NCBI GenBank assembly: GCA_964504335.1 | Contig: CAZDET010000003.1 | Location: 103,938 to 167,937, forward strand | Reading direction: 5' to 3' | From: CAZDET01 sp964504335 | GTDB lineage: Bacteria > Bacteroidota > Bacteroidia > Chitinophagales > Saprospiraceae | DNA length: 64,000 bases | Shown here: positions 43,901 to 51,758 of the stretch, in pieces | Position numbering within the stretch: the first letter of the stretch is position 1 | Layout of the letters: each line of letters opens with the position of its first letter | Translations under genes and position numbers: made by a program | Notes under the pieces: generated by a model | Database searches by the model: none | What the model saw: the letters and a program-made list of their open reading frames with translations, nothing else | Told to the model about the DNA's origin: nothing

Positions 43901-45033
43901 AAATTGAAGTACGAGCACCAAATTTACCACCGACTGCCCGTTTGGGTGCTTCCCCCGTTCAGGGTACCGCACCGCTGGAGGTCACCCTGGATGCCGGTAA
44001 CTCCTCCGATCCCGAGAATGCCATTACCGACTATCAGTGGGACTTCGGGGAGGGAAATACCGCTACGGGGGTATCCGTCACGCACACCTTCAGTACCGTA
44101 GGGACCTTCCAAGTTCAATTGACCGTAGTCGATGCGGAGGGCCTAACCGACGCTACCTCTCAGTCTATTACCGTGATCGCGCCTAATCGCGCGCCATCCG
44201 CCCGTATGCAGGTGCAGCCATCCACCGGTCCGGCTCCGCTATGCGCAACCTTCAACGGCAGCAATTCCTCCGATCCGGACGGCAACTTGGTCGCCTATCG
44301 CTGGCGATTCGGAGATGGCGAGACAGCAAGTGGCCGGGAGGTTACTCACTGTTACAATCAACCGGGCACCTATACCGCTCTTCTGGAGGTAGAAGACAAC
44401 GAAGGCAGCCGCGCCACCGTCACTCAGCGGATTGTGGTGGGGCCGGCCCTGCCTCCCCTCCTTGCCGGCATCGAAGTTTCCACAACGCAAGGGGACGCTC
44501 CCATCACAATCTACTTTGATGCCGCTTCCTCCCAGGGAGCGATTTCCAGTTTTCAATGGTGGATCGGAAGTGAACTACGCGGATTCAGCGAACACTATGA
44601 GCACCTCTTCTTGCGCCCCGGTCACTACCAGGTCAGCCTGGTGGTAGTAGATAGTTTCGAACAGGTTGACACGGCCACTGTAAGTATAGAAATATCGGCC
44701 GCCGGTCCGACGGCCCCGGATCTGTTCATGCCCTCCTTTTCCTATTCGCTTCCCACACCACCTTTCGCTCCGTTTTCGGTACCTCACTTGGGTTCTGATG
44801 GGGCCATGCGGCTCTATCCCAACCCGGCTTCCGACGTGGTGCAAATCCAATTGCCGAGTGGTACCAAAGAGGGGCTTTTGCGCCTTCACAACCTGAGCGG
44901 TCAATTGGTGGGGCAGCTAGCTGTTTCAAATGATTTCATCCGTTGGGAACTTCCTTCCCTACCGTCCGGCCTGTATTGGATAGAATATCTAAGTAATCGT
45001 GGCCGCATGGTTCAACAATTAATCATAGATTAA
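40966..45033 (+). CDS. Secreted DUF5060/glycoside-hydrolase-like protein with PKD array and type IX sorting tail
   Basis: 1355 residues. Signal peptide (SLLLIGFLSYSWSSWGQ); an Ig-like first domain; DUF5060-like sandwich (about 145-275: VRVDGTLRKWHKITIEASGPY); a TIM-barrel-like glycosidase region (about 290-640) with GMNAFSFLTFSYGG and a candidate acid in LNWNIGEENDQTDEQR; a small beta-domain; five PKD domains starting near 721, 810, 898, 985 and 1073 and a sixth degenerate one near 1163; finally a type A T9SS tail (MRLYPNPASDVVQIQL). PKD 3 and 5 carry a Cys pair the others lack. Likely a surface polysaccharide-degrading enzyme; substrate unknown. Confidence 0.87.
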   Translation: MRLSLHSVKCSLLLIGFLSYSWSSWGQIGDIWLIDSRIDAPLYQLENGSTVDLGTVGDRLNIEALADSGLYSVQFGLNEVARVRNELTAPYALVGDFEGDFFDWTPELGTNVLTITPYLTKNQPGTPKVISFNVIDSRQGPRPSDGDGAVRVDGTLRKWHKITIEASGPYHREDDNQANPFLDYRMEVLFRQGGRTFKVPGYFAADGEAADSGANAGTIWKAHFRPETTGTWTYELSFRQGPGAAVSADSLPGDPHPLLDGRQGSFEVGPNDKAAPDLRAAGRLEYVGKRYLQFSETRTLFLKGGPDSPENFLAYEEFDNTSNFKKYRKNYAPHLDDWKENDPTWRDQRGKGIIGAINYLASKGMNAFSFLTFSYGGDDRNVYPHLYPEIDFLHFDCSKLDQWERVFEHASSKGMYLHFKMQEKENDQFFDGGELGPERRLYLREMIARFGHHLALNWNIGEENDQTDEQRIAIAEYLRQIDPYDHHIVVHAVPKDNDLIYTPLLGEQSELTGMSLQSPYKSVHELTRTWLARSEAAGKIWVVANDEQGPSNIGVPVDSDYPGSSNTEPSTRDIREQVLWGNLMAGGAGVEYYFGYDLPDSDLSLQNYRSRDRSWESVKHALDFFHTYLPFDQMQSADELVNRGYCFAQKGIMYAVYRPTDGTYRLTLPDATTYQLSWYDPRNGGALQTGEITELQGPGAVDLGRPPSAISQDWVALVSLNNLPPVAQLSANPTTGTAPLDVTFDGSSSTDSDGRIVAFRWNFGNGQTAVGQTKTHQYELPGTYTAELIVQDDDGSTDTAHQQIQVLAPNLPPTARLFASPIRGTAPLEVTLDAGNSSDPENAITAYLWDFGDGGSASGATAIHTFTTPGVFQVRLIVTDEGGLADTTFQSITVLAPNRAPTARIQATPIAGTAPLCVTFNGSGSSDPDGRLIAYRWAFGNGDTANGQELKHCYDQPGTYTVELTVQDNDGSTDTAFQQIEVRAPNLPPTARLGASPVQGTAPLEVTLDAGNSSDPENAITDYQWDFGEGNTATGVSVTHTFSTVGTFQVQLTVVDAEGLTDATSQSITVIAPNRAPSARMQVQPSTGPAPLCATFNGSNSSDPDGNLVAYRWRFGDGETASGREVTHCYNQPGTYTALLEVEDNEGSRATVTQRIVVGPALPPLLAGIEVSTTQGDAPITIYFDAASSQGAISSFQWWIGSELRGFSEHYEHLFLRPGHYQVSLVVVDSFEQVDTATVSIEISAAGPTAPDLFMPSFSYSLPTPPFAPFSVPHLGSDGAMRLYPNPASDVVQIQLPSGTKEGLLRLHNLSGQLVGQLAVSNDFIRWELPSLPSGLYWIEYLSNRGRMVQQLIID

Positions 45034-45112
45034 CCACACCTCCTCCATAATTCTATAAGTTTTGTACTTATCTTCGGCACCGCATCAAATACCAAATTAA
45101 CCGTACGAGCCC

Positions 45113-45910
45113 ATGTCTTCCTATAAAATCGATTCGATTCCCGAACACGTAGCAAACCGCATTCTCTCCTTCTTCAATAGTGCCTGGCAGGTAAGCAATA
45201 TCACCAACAGCATTATTCGCGACGACCCGAGTGACGGGCCAGGTAATACGATCGGTTCTACCCTCGCTGCCCGCATCCTCCGCACGCGCAGAGGGCTGCC
45301 CACTGGGCGTTTCACCAACTTAGAAGAACTGGATGGCATCAGCGGTTTTGGTACCGGCACCTGGGAAGATCTGGTGTACACCTTCAGCAAGACCGCAGCG
45401 GAAACGTTTCGGGAAAACATGTACGAAAATCAGGTCATCTACAAGGAAAACTGGCCGCTTTGGCTATTTCAATACGAAATTGAGGACAAAGAAACTTTCC
45501 AGAAACTAGCTTACGAAGAGCAGACCTACCGAACCTTCATCGGCGAACAACTCGCTAAGATTTGTGAAATGGACGAGGCCCAGGAAACGCTTTGCACCGA
45601 CGCCCTCGAACGCGTCCAAACCACGTATATCGATACCTACACCAACTCCACCCCGGAGGCCGCGCACGCCTTCGCACTTTGGTTCTTCCGCTACGACGCC
45701 GACAACTGGTTCTCGTACGACCGCGTCTTCGAACAAACAGAGGCTTACTTTTCCCACTATCCGGGTGATCCCTGGGAGATGGACCTCCGTTTCTTCAAGG
45801 GTATTCCGTCCACGCTGATCGAACCGGGTATAACGGTCGATGACCTCGCTACAGTCGTCAACTTCCCGGAACAAACGATCACTATTTGGATGAGCACGCT
45901 GTACGATTAA
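45113..45910 (+). CDS. Hypothetical protein with a helix-hairpin-helix-like motif
   Basis: 265 residues, no signal peptide. Residues 50-85 (ILRTRRGLPTGRFTNLEELD, then GISGFGTGTWEDLVYTF) read like a ComEA-type helix-hairpin-helix: range-finding 'R-G-x-P-x-G-x-F-x-x-L-E-E-L-x-x-I-x-G-x-G'. The remainder is rich in aromatic and acidic residues and predicted helical; I do not recognise it. Ends six bases from the convergent histidine kinase gene. Confidence 0.65.
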   Translation: MSSYKIDSIPEHVANRILSFFNSAWQVSNITNSIIRDDPSDGPGNTIGSTLAARILRTRRGLPTGRFTNLEELDGISGFGTGTWEDLVYTFSKTAAETFRENMYENQVIYKENWPLWLFQYEIEDKETFQKLAYEEQTYRTFIGEQLAKICEMDEAQETLCTDALERVQTTYIDTYTNSTPEAAHAFALWFFRYDADNWFSYDRVFEQTEAYFSHYPGDPWEMDLRFFKGIPSTLIEPGITVDDLATVVNFPEQTITIWMSTLYD

Positions 45911-45915
45911 AACAG

Positions 45916-47298
45916 CTACTCTTCGGATAAAGTCATCGGAATACCAACATCCGATGGCTCCAGTTCGATGGTAAACACGCTGCCCGAACCCGCTTCGCTC
46001 TGCACGTTGATAGTACCTCCGTGCAGTTGAACAAGCTGTCGGCATACGGCTAGCCCAATGCCGCTTCCCGTCGATTTGGTCGTGAAAAAGGGAACGAAAA
46101 TCTGATCGATGATATCCTCGGAGATTCCTTTTCCGTTATCCAAAACAATCAGTTGAATGCGGTTGTCAATGTGCCGGCTCTGCAGACCGATCAGCGGCTC
46201 CGGACAATCCGCTACCGCCTGGATGGCATTCGTCAGTAGGTTGATCAATACCTGTTCGATCAATTCAGGATCGGCGAGCAGCGGGAGTTCCTTTTCCGAA
46301 AACTTGACGTCCCACCTGATACCTTTTTGCCGCACAGTAGGAGCCATTAGCGTGCTAACGCGGGCTATTAGCGCATTGGCATTCGTTTCCCGAAACTTGG
46401 GTTCCGGCGGATGGCTAAGCTGCCGGTAGGCGTGTGTGAAATGCATCAGGGCCTGGCTCCGATTGCGGATGGCTCCCAGCCCTGCCTGGAGATCTTGCCA
46501 CACCTCATCGTTCGGTGGATGCTCTAGCCAATCCGCCATCGTTTCAGTCAGGGAAACGATGGGGGCCATGGAGTTCATGATTTCGTGGTTGAGAATTCGA
46601 ATCAGTTTTTGCCAGGCCTGCGATTCCTGGGCTTCGAGTTCCGTCAGAATATTCTGAAAAGTGAAGATGCGATAGGTTTGCTCGCGATCGCTCACCTGCG
46701 TCATGCGGATGGACAGGCGCAGGCGGTGCTGTCGAATTTGGATGACGATCAGCCGCCGGTCGCCCGGTCGCATGGCTGCGATTGTATCCAACAAGTGAGG
46801 GTCGATTAGCCGTAGAGCGTCCAGGTTCGGCAGGTAGGAGCGTGAAAAAATTTCCCGGGCCCGATTGTTCCAAACGGCGGTCTTTCCACGTTCGTCCACG
46901 CAAAGCAGGCCCGTATCCACTTGCTGAATAACCGCCTGTAAGAACTGATGATCCGCTTCCCGTTCGGCCCTTAGGTCACGGAATTTTTGATTGATCATGT
47001 TGAAGGTTTCCGCCAGTTCGGGAAAGGCCGCTCCATTGGCCGACGGCGGATAGCGAATGCCGAAATCGTTGTATTGTATCGCTTCCAGAAAGCGCACCAG
47101 CTGCTTATTGGTTTGGCGGACCGTACGCAATAACATTCCAAGTACAAACAACAAACTCCCTCCCGAAAGGACGGCCAGTGGTAGCTGCACTTCCTCTCGC
47201 TGCGCGGTGGCTATGCTGAAAAACAGGCCGACCCCAGCCAGCAGCATCAGGGCAACCAGGAAGCCCACCTTTAGATTAAATGATCGCAAGATTCGCAT
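45916..47298 (-). CDS. Sensor histidine kinase (NtrY/NtrB-like)
   Basis: 460 residues. Two membrane helices (residues 10-30 and 38-58) with almost no periplasmic loop, a HAMP-like/linker segment, a PAS-like domain (LLCVDERGKTAVWNNRAREIF, 130-225), the H-box IRILNHEIMNSMAPIVSLTE (His about 245) and the ATPase boxes (N: LINLLTNAIQAV; G: VLDNGKGISEDI and TGSGIGLAVCRQLVQLHGG). The short loop suggests it senses membrane or cytoplasmic cues. Lies 10 bp after the response regulator gene. ATG 47298 is used. Confidence 0.93.
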   Translation of the reverse strand: MRILRSFNLKVGFLVALMLLAGVGLFFSIATAQREEVQLPLAVLSGGSLLFVLGMLLRTVRQTNKQLVRFLEAIQYNDFGIRYPPSANGAAFPELAETFNMINQKFRDLRAEREADHQFLQAVIQQVDTGLLCVDERGKTAVWNNRAREIFSRSYLPNLDALRLIDPHLLDTIAAMRPGDRRLIVIQIRQHRLRLSIRMTQVSDREQTYRIFTFQNILTELEAQESQAWQKLIRILNHEIMNSMAPIVSLTETMADWLEHPPNDEVWQDLQAGLGAIRNRSQALMHFTHAYRQLSHPPEPKFRETNANALIARVSTLMAPTVRQKGIRWDVKFSEKELPLLADPELIEQVLINLLTNAIQAVADCPEPLIGLQSRHIDNRIQLIVLDNGKGISEDIIDQIFVPFFTTKSTGSGIGLAVCRQLVQLHGGTINVQSEAGSGSVFTIELEPSDVGIPMTLSEE

Positions 47299-47308
47299 GG
47301 TCAATGTG

Positions 47309-48697
47309 CTAAAGTCCGTGTTTCTCCAACCTCCGGTACAGGGCAGCGCGCGTCAGTCCCAATTCCTCTGCGGCGTGGGTGATGTTGCCTGCGTGTTTGC
47401 GCATTGCCTGATCGATCGCTTGCCGCTCGAGCGTTTCGAGATTGAGCGTGGCCCCCAACTGGGCGCCAGCCGTTGGAGCAGCCGGCGGATTATCGAGGGC
47501 CAGATCGGCATCCTGAATAACGCTGCGCTCGCACATAATGACTGCCCGCTCAATGGTGTGCTGCAATTCGCGAACATTACCCGGCCAGCGGTGCTGCCGG
47601 AGCTTTTTCAAGGCGCTATCAGCCAGGTTCAGCGATCCCTTTTGGTATTTCTTGCTGTATTTCTCCAGGAAAAACCGAGCTAGCTCCCCGATGTCCTCGC
47701 CGCGTTCCCGCAGCGGCGGGAGCACCAATTCGACCGTGTTTATTCGATAGAGTAAGTCCTGTCGGAAAGTTCCTTGCCCCACCATTTGGTGCAAATCGCT
47801 ATTCGTGGCGCAAAGGAGGCGGATGTCGATATCGATTGGCGTTGGATCGCCGAGGCGACGGATTTGCCGGTTTTGCAGCGCTGCCAGCAATTTAGCTTGC
47901 AGAGGAGCTGACAGGTTGCCAATCTCGTCTAGAAACAGCGTTCCACCGGAGGCCGCTTCGAATCGACCGATCCGATCGGTCGTTGCATCGGTGAAAGCCC
48001 CCTTCTTGTGTCCGAAGAGTTCACTTTCAAATAACGTGTCGGGAATAGCTCCGAGGTCGACGCCCAGGAAGATCTCCGAGGTGCGCGGTGAAGCGCGGTG
48101 CAACGCGCGGGCCACTAATTCCTTTCCTACCCCATTTTCGCCAAGGATCAGCACGTTCGCATCGGTCTTGGCCACCTTATCCATGATTTCGAATACGCGT
48201 TGCATCGCCGGCGAGCTTCCAATGATCGAGCCGTAGGGTTGATCCAATTCGGCACTCAGATGCTGCTGGCGGGATTGAAGTTGCTCCACTTTTTTCTCCG
48301 TCTCGTGCAGCCGCAATACCGTCTTAATCGTAGCTAGTAGCTTTTCATTCTGCCAGGGCTTGGAGATAAAATCGGTGGCCCCCCGCTTGATTGCTTCAAC
48401 GGCGAGGTCGACCTCTGCGTGGGCCGTAATAATAATCACCTGGATATCCGGCTGTAATTCCTTGATCTTACTAAGCCAGTGTAGACCTTCTGCCCCGTCG
48501 GATTTTCCCTTCTGATAATTCATATCCAGCAATACCAGATCAAACGATTCCTGGCGCAGCCGGCGTGGAATATGGTAGGGGTTCGATTCCGTGATAACGG
48601 AGGCGAAGTGCTTTTTCAGCATCAGTTTCAACGTGATTAAAATGTCCTCCGCATCGTCTACTACCAGAATGCGTCCGCGCTTTTGAACAGAAGTCAT
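47309..48697 (-). CDS. NtrC-family sigma-54-dependent response regulator
   Basis: 462 residues. Receiver domain (RILVVDDAEDILITLKLM, phospho-Asp in LVLLDMNYQ, Lys in DFISKPW), AAA+ domain with Walker A GENGVGKE, Walker B-like GGTLFLDEIGN and the sigma-54 loop GAFTDA in place of GAFTGA, RxDLLYRIN, and a Fis-type helix-turn-helix (NITHAAEELGLTRAALYRRLEKHGL split at 430-462). It activates sigma-54 promoters after phosphorylation by the adjacent kinase. Divergent from the exporter operon, its likely target (inference). Confidence 0.94.
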   Translation of the reverse strand: MTSVQKRGRILVVDDAEDILITLKLMLKKHFASVITESNPYHIPRRLRQESFDLVLLDMNYQKGKSDGAEGLHWLSKIKELQPDIQVIIITAHAEVDLAVEAIKRGATDFISKPWQNEKLLATIKTVLRLHETEKKVEQLQSRQQHLSAELDQPYGSIIGSSPAMQRVFEIMDKVAKTDANVLILGENGVGKELVARALHRASPRTSEIFLGVDLGAIPDTLFESELFGHKKGAFTDATTDRIGRFEAASGGTLFLDEIGNLSAPLQAKLLAALQNRQIRRLGDPTPIDIDIRLLCATNSDLHQMVGQGTFRQDLLYRINTVELVLPPLRERGEDIGELARFFLEKYSKKYQKGSLNLADSALKKLRQHRWPGNVRELQHTIERAVIMCERSVIQDADLALDNPPAAPTAGAQLGATLNLETLERQAIDQAMRKHAGNITHAAEELGLTRAALYRRLEKHGL

Positions 48698-48737
48698 ATC
48701 GTAATTGGCCTGTGTTTGTCGATGTTTCCCAAATACC

Positions 48738-48779
48738 GTTCCAAAGACTTCGGAGGAGTAATCTCCTCTACGTTGGAAC
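48738..48779. promoter_or_regulatory. Nested dyad in the divergent regulator/exporter gap
   Basis: GTTCCAA (48738-48744) mirrors TTGGAAC (48773-48779), and inside it GAGGAG (48753-48758) mirrors CTCCTC (48763-48768) around TAAT. The two dyads are nearly concentric. It lies 41 bp before the response regulator start and could be its operator. Confidence 0.5.
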
Positions 48780-48961
48780 TCAAATCACCTAGCCTTGTGC
48801 AACGTGCCCAGGTCAATTGTGTTCGAAATCGGACGGTCAGTGTGCGGTACCGTACGGAAGAACACCGAGCAAATTTGATTTATGAGCTAGACACCCTGAT
48901 ATTCAGTCTATTCTATTTTTTGGCACAGCCTTCGTACTGCTTGAAGCAAGACCACATTACC

Positions 48962-50212
48962 ATGGATCGAAAAATTGAAAAGAAGACCTGGACCTGGCAG
49001 CGCATCACCCTGATCATTGGTGGGGTGGCGGCACTTACGTTGCTAATTTCTGCGATTATTAACGACTCCGGCCCCTCCCGACTGCGCGTCGAATCCGACC
49101 GGCTCCTCCTGGATACGGTACAGCACGGCAACTTCCAGGAGTTTATTCCGGTGACCGGCATCGTCCTTCCTCTCAAAACCGTTTTCCTGGATGCCGTGGA
49201 AAGCGGAAAGGTAGAAGAGAAATACGTGGAAGACGGCACGATTATTAAGCAGGGCGCTCCGATCCTACGACTGACGAACCCCGATCTTCAATCGGAGTAC
49301 CTGAATCTCGAAGCACAAATCGTTGCCCAAATCAACCAGATGCGGGCCAACGAACTGCTTCGCGAGCAGCAAAGCCTCAACTTAAAAGAACAAGCCCTGG
49401 ACGTGGAGTTCCAGCTCGATTTACTGAGCAAGCGCACCCAGCGTCAAAAAGAACTCTACGCCGAGAAAGCAGTTGCCCGAGTCGACTACGAAGAAACCCA
49501 GGATGAGTACGAGCACCTGCAGCGCCGCCGGAAATTGCTGGCGGCCGTACTCGCCCGCGACAGCGCCTCTCAAATCGTGCAGCAACAGCAACTGGAAGCT
49601 TCCCTCGACCTGATGGAACGCAATTTGAAATTTGCGGCTCAAAGCCTCGATAATCTCACCGTCCGGGCGCCCATCGACGGCCAGCTCTCCGGCCTGAGCG
49701 TCGAACTGGGGGAACTGGTCAGCCAGGGCGGCAATATTGCCCAGATTGACGACCTGAGTAATTTTAAAGTTCGGGCGCGAACGGATGAATTTTACATCTC
49801 CCGAATTGTCGTCGGCCAACAGGGCCGTCTGCAATTTGCCGGAAAGGAATATTCCCTGACCATTCAGAAAATATACCCCCAAGTCACCAACGGTGAATTC
49901 GAATTTGACCTCCTTTTCGACGAAGCCGCTCCTCCCGATATTCGCCGAGGCCAATCCTTTACGATTCGCCTCGAATTAAGTGAGGAAGATCAAGGCCTCC
50001 TGCTCGCCAAAGGCGCTTACTACAATCAAACCGGTGGCAATTGGGTCTACGTCTACCAATCCGCAAACGGAACCGCGTACAAGCGCGACATTCAGATCGG
50101 ACGGCAAAATCCCAATTTTTACGAGGTTCTCAGTGGTTTGCAGCCGGGCGAAATCGTCATCGTTTCCAGCTACGAGAGCTTTGGGGATAAAGATGAGCTT
50201 ATCATACGGTAA
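48962..50212 (+). CDS. HlyD/MacA-type membrane fusion protein
   Basis: 416 residues. N-terminal membrane helix (ITLIIGGVAALTLLISAI), half-lipoyl domain (VFLDAVESGKVEEKYVEDGTII), a coiled coil (about residues 105-210), second half-lipoyl (LDNLTVRAPIDGQLSGLSVELGELV) and beta-barrel/membrane-proximal domain ending LQPGEIVIVSSYESFGDKDE. It bridges the inner-membrane ABC transporter to an outer-membrane channel. ATG 48962 is used: the frame stays open for 93 codons upstream, but that stretch is not family-like and holds the regulatory dyad. First gene of the exporter operon. Confidence 0.92.
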   Translation: MDRKIEKKTWTWQRITLIIGGVAALTLLISAIINDSGPSRLRVESDRLLLDTVQHGNFQEFIPVTGIVLPLKTVFLDAVESGKVEEKYVEDGTIIKQGAPILRLTNPDLQSEYLNLEAQIVAQINQMRANELLREQQSLNLKEQALDVEFQLDLLSKRTQRQKELYAEKAVARVDYEETQDEYEHLQRRRKLLAAVLARDSASQIVQQQQLEASLDLMERNLKFAAQSLDNLTVRAPIDGQLSGLSVELGELVSQGGNIAQIDDLSNFKVRARTDEFYISRIVVGQQGRLQFAGKEYSLTIQKIYPQVTNGEFEFDLLFDEAAPPDIRRGQSFTIRLELSEEDQGLLLAKGAYYNQTGGNWVYVYQSANGTAYKRDIQIGRQNPNFYEVLSGLQPGEIVIVSSYESFGDKDELIIR

Positions 50213-50238
50213 TGGTGAATGGTGAAGGGCGAATTTTT
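50212..50238. repeat. Period-7 spacer repeat after the membrane fusion gene
   Basis: Starts at the stop codon; 23 bp match 22469-22491 (other strand) at 19 positions. It includes GTGAAGGGCGAATTTT, echoed at 51698 and 54214. Confidence 0.6.
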
Positions 50239-50306
50239 AAAATTGAATTTTTAGCTATTCCCATTTTCAATAACTCCAAAATACCAAACGATTAAAGTCT
50301 TTTAAA

Positions 50307-50993
50307 ATGATTCGGACCAGCAATCTTACTAAAATTTACCGGACGGAAGAAGTCGAAACGACGGCACTAAACGGGTTGAATATCGAAATTAAGACTGGAG
50401 AATTCGTGTCGATCATGGGGCCGTCCGGTTGTGGCAAATCGACATTACTGAACATTCTGGGAATGATCGACAACCCTACCAGTGGCGAGTACTACTTCAT
50501 GGATGAAGAGGTGGGCCATCTCTCTGAACGCAAGCGGTCGAATGTGCGTAAGCACAATCTTGGATTCGTATTTCAGAGCTTTAACCTCATCGATGAATTG
50601 ACGGTCTTTGAAAACGTCGAGTTGCCCATGCTCTACACCAAGACACCCGCCGTGGAGCGTCGCCGGCGCGTAGAAGAATTGCTCGAGCACATGAACATGA
50701 TGCACCGTCGCAATCACTTCCCCCAGCAGCTATCCGGCGGGCAGCAGCAGCGCGTGGCCGTTGCCCGAGCCGTAGTCAACCATCCGAAACTCATCCTGGC
50801 CGACGAACCGACCGGTAACCTCGACAGCGCCAACGGGGACGAGGTGATGAAGATCCTCTCCGACCTAAACGCTCAAGGTACCACCATCGTCATGGTGACG
50901 CACTCCCCCTACTGCGCCGAATTCGGCAACCGCATCATCCGCTTGCTCGACGGAGAAGTGGTCACTGAGAACGTCGTCAAGCAATACCTCTAA
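50307..50993 (+). CDS. ABC transporter ATPase, LolD/MacB type (1)
   Basis: 228 residues. Complete ATPase: Walker A MGPSGCGKST, Q-loop FVFQSFNLIDELTVFENVE, signature LSGGQQQRVAVARAV, Walker B LILADEPTGNLDS and H-loop MVTHSP. The LolD/MacB subgroup powers FtsX-type permeases that act as mechanical transmitters rather than channels. Gap of 94 bp from the fusion protein and 19 bp to the next ATPase gene. Confidence 0.95.
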   Translation: MIRTSNLTKIYRTEEVETTALNGLNIEIKTGEFVSIMGPSGCGKSTLLNILGMIDNPTSGEYYFMDEEVGHLSERKRSNVRKHNLGFVFQSFNLIDELTVFENVELPMLYTKTPAVERRRRVEELLEHMNMMHRRNHFPQQLSGGQQQRVAVARAVVNHPKLILADEPTGNLDSANGDEVMKILSDLNAQGTTIVMVTHSPYCAEFGNRIIRLLDGEVVTENVVKQYL

Positions 50994-51012
50994 TAACCCC
51001 CAATCTACAGCT

Positions 51013-51708
51013 ATGATCCGGCTACAACACATCGAACGCTATTATCGATCCGGCCTGCAAAAGGCCTGGGTGCTGCGCGATATCGACCTCCAGATCGAAG
51101 AAGGCGAATTTCTAACGATTATGGGGCCAAGCGGAGCCGGCAAGAGCACTCTGCTCAACATCATCGGACTACTCGATCAGGCCGATCGGGGAGAGTACCA
51201 CTTCTTCGATGAGCCGGTACACAAGCTCTCCGAGCGCCGCCGCATGGATGTCCACCGGCAGTACATGGGATTCGTATTCCAAGCCTACCACCTGATCGAC
51301 GACCTGACGGTCTATGAAAACATCGAGACGCCCCTGCTCTACCGGAAAGTGAAAGCCAAAGAGCGCAAGGCCATCGTTGCCGATATGCTCGATCGCTTCA
51401 ACATCGTCGCCAAAAAAGACCTCTTCCCCAATCAGCTCTCCGGAGGGCAACAACAACTGGTCGGCGTAGCCCGCGCCGTAGTGGCACGCCCCAAGCTCCT
51501 CCTGGCAGACGAGCCCACCGGCAACCTCCACACCAGTCAGGGAGAGGAAATTATGGCACTCTTCAAAGAATTGCATCAGGAGGGAATCACCATCGTGCAG
51601 GTCACGCATTCCGAAAAAAACGCCCAATACGGCACCCGTATCATCGAGCTGGTCGACGGGTTCGTGCGGGAAGATGTACAACTGGAAAGCGCGAACAGTG
51701 AAGGGTGA
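51013..51708 (+). CDS. ABC transporter ATPase, LolD/MacB type (2), with variant signature and D-loop
   Basis: 231 residues, a paralogue of the preceding gene. Walker A MGPSGAGKST, Q-loop FVFQAYHLIDDLTVYENIE and Walker B LLLADEPTGN are normal. The signature reads LSGGQQQLVGVARAV (Arg after the glutamines replaced by Leu), and the D-loop is LHTSQG instead of LDSxxG. Two ATPases and two permeases suggest two related transporters sharing one fusion protein, or a heteromeric one. The stop lies inside a spacer word GTGAAGGGTGAAATT. Confidence 0.93.
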   Translation: MIRLQHIERYYRSGLQKAWVLRDIDLQIEEGEFLTIMGPSGAGKSTLLNIIGLLDQADRGEYHFFDEPVHKLSERRRMDVHRQYMGFVFQAYHLIDDLTVYENIETPLLYRKVKAKERKAIVADMLDRFNIVAKKDLFPNQLSGGQQQLVGVARAVVARPKLLLADEPTGNLHTSQGEEIMALFKELHQEGITIVQVTHSEKNAQYGTRIIELVDGFVREDVQLESANSEG

Positions 51709-51739
51709 AATTTTGCCTCATTGTCTCATTGGCATATTG
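51698..51739. repeat. Spacer words after ATPase 2
   Basis: GTGAAGGGTGAAATTTTG overlaps the stop codon and resembles 50222-50238 and 54214-54231. 51715-51739 repeats 24525-24549 with about four differences. Confidence 0.6.
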
Positions 51740-51758
51740 TAACATCAAAACCGCACCC

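Noticed and set aside
48900..48945. TGGCAC at the expected place of a sigma-54 -24 element before the membrane fusion gene
   Set aside because: The -12 GC is missing at the required 10-bp distance (GT is there instead). No GG-N10-GC pair occurs in the divergent gap on either strand.
48683..48961. In-frame 93-codon extension of the membrane fusion protein
   Set aside because: It has no similarity to the family N-terminus, contains the regulatory dyad and overlaps the divergent regulator's start.
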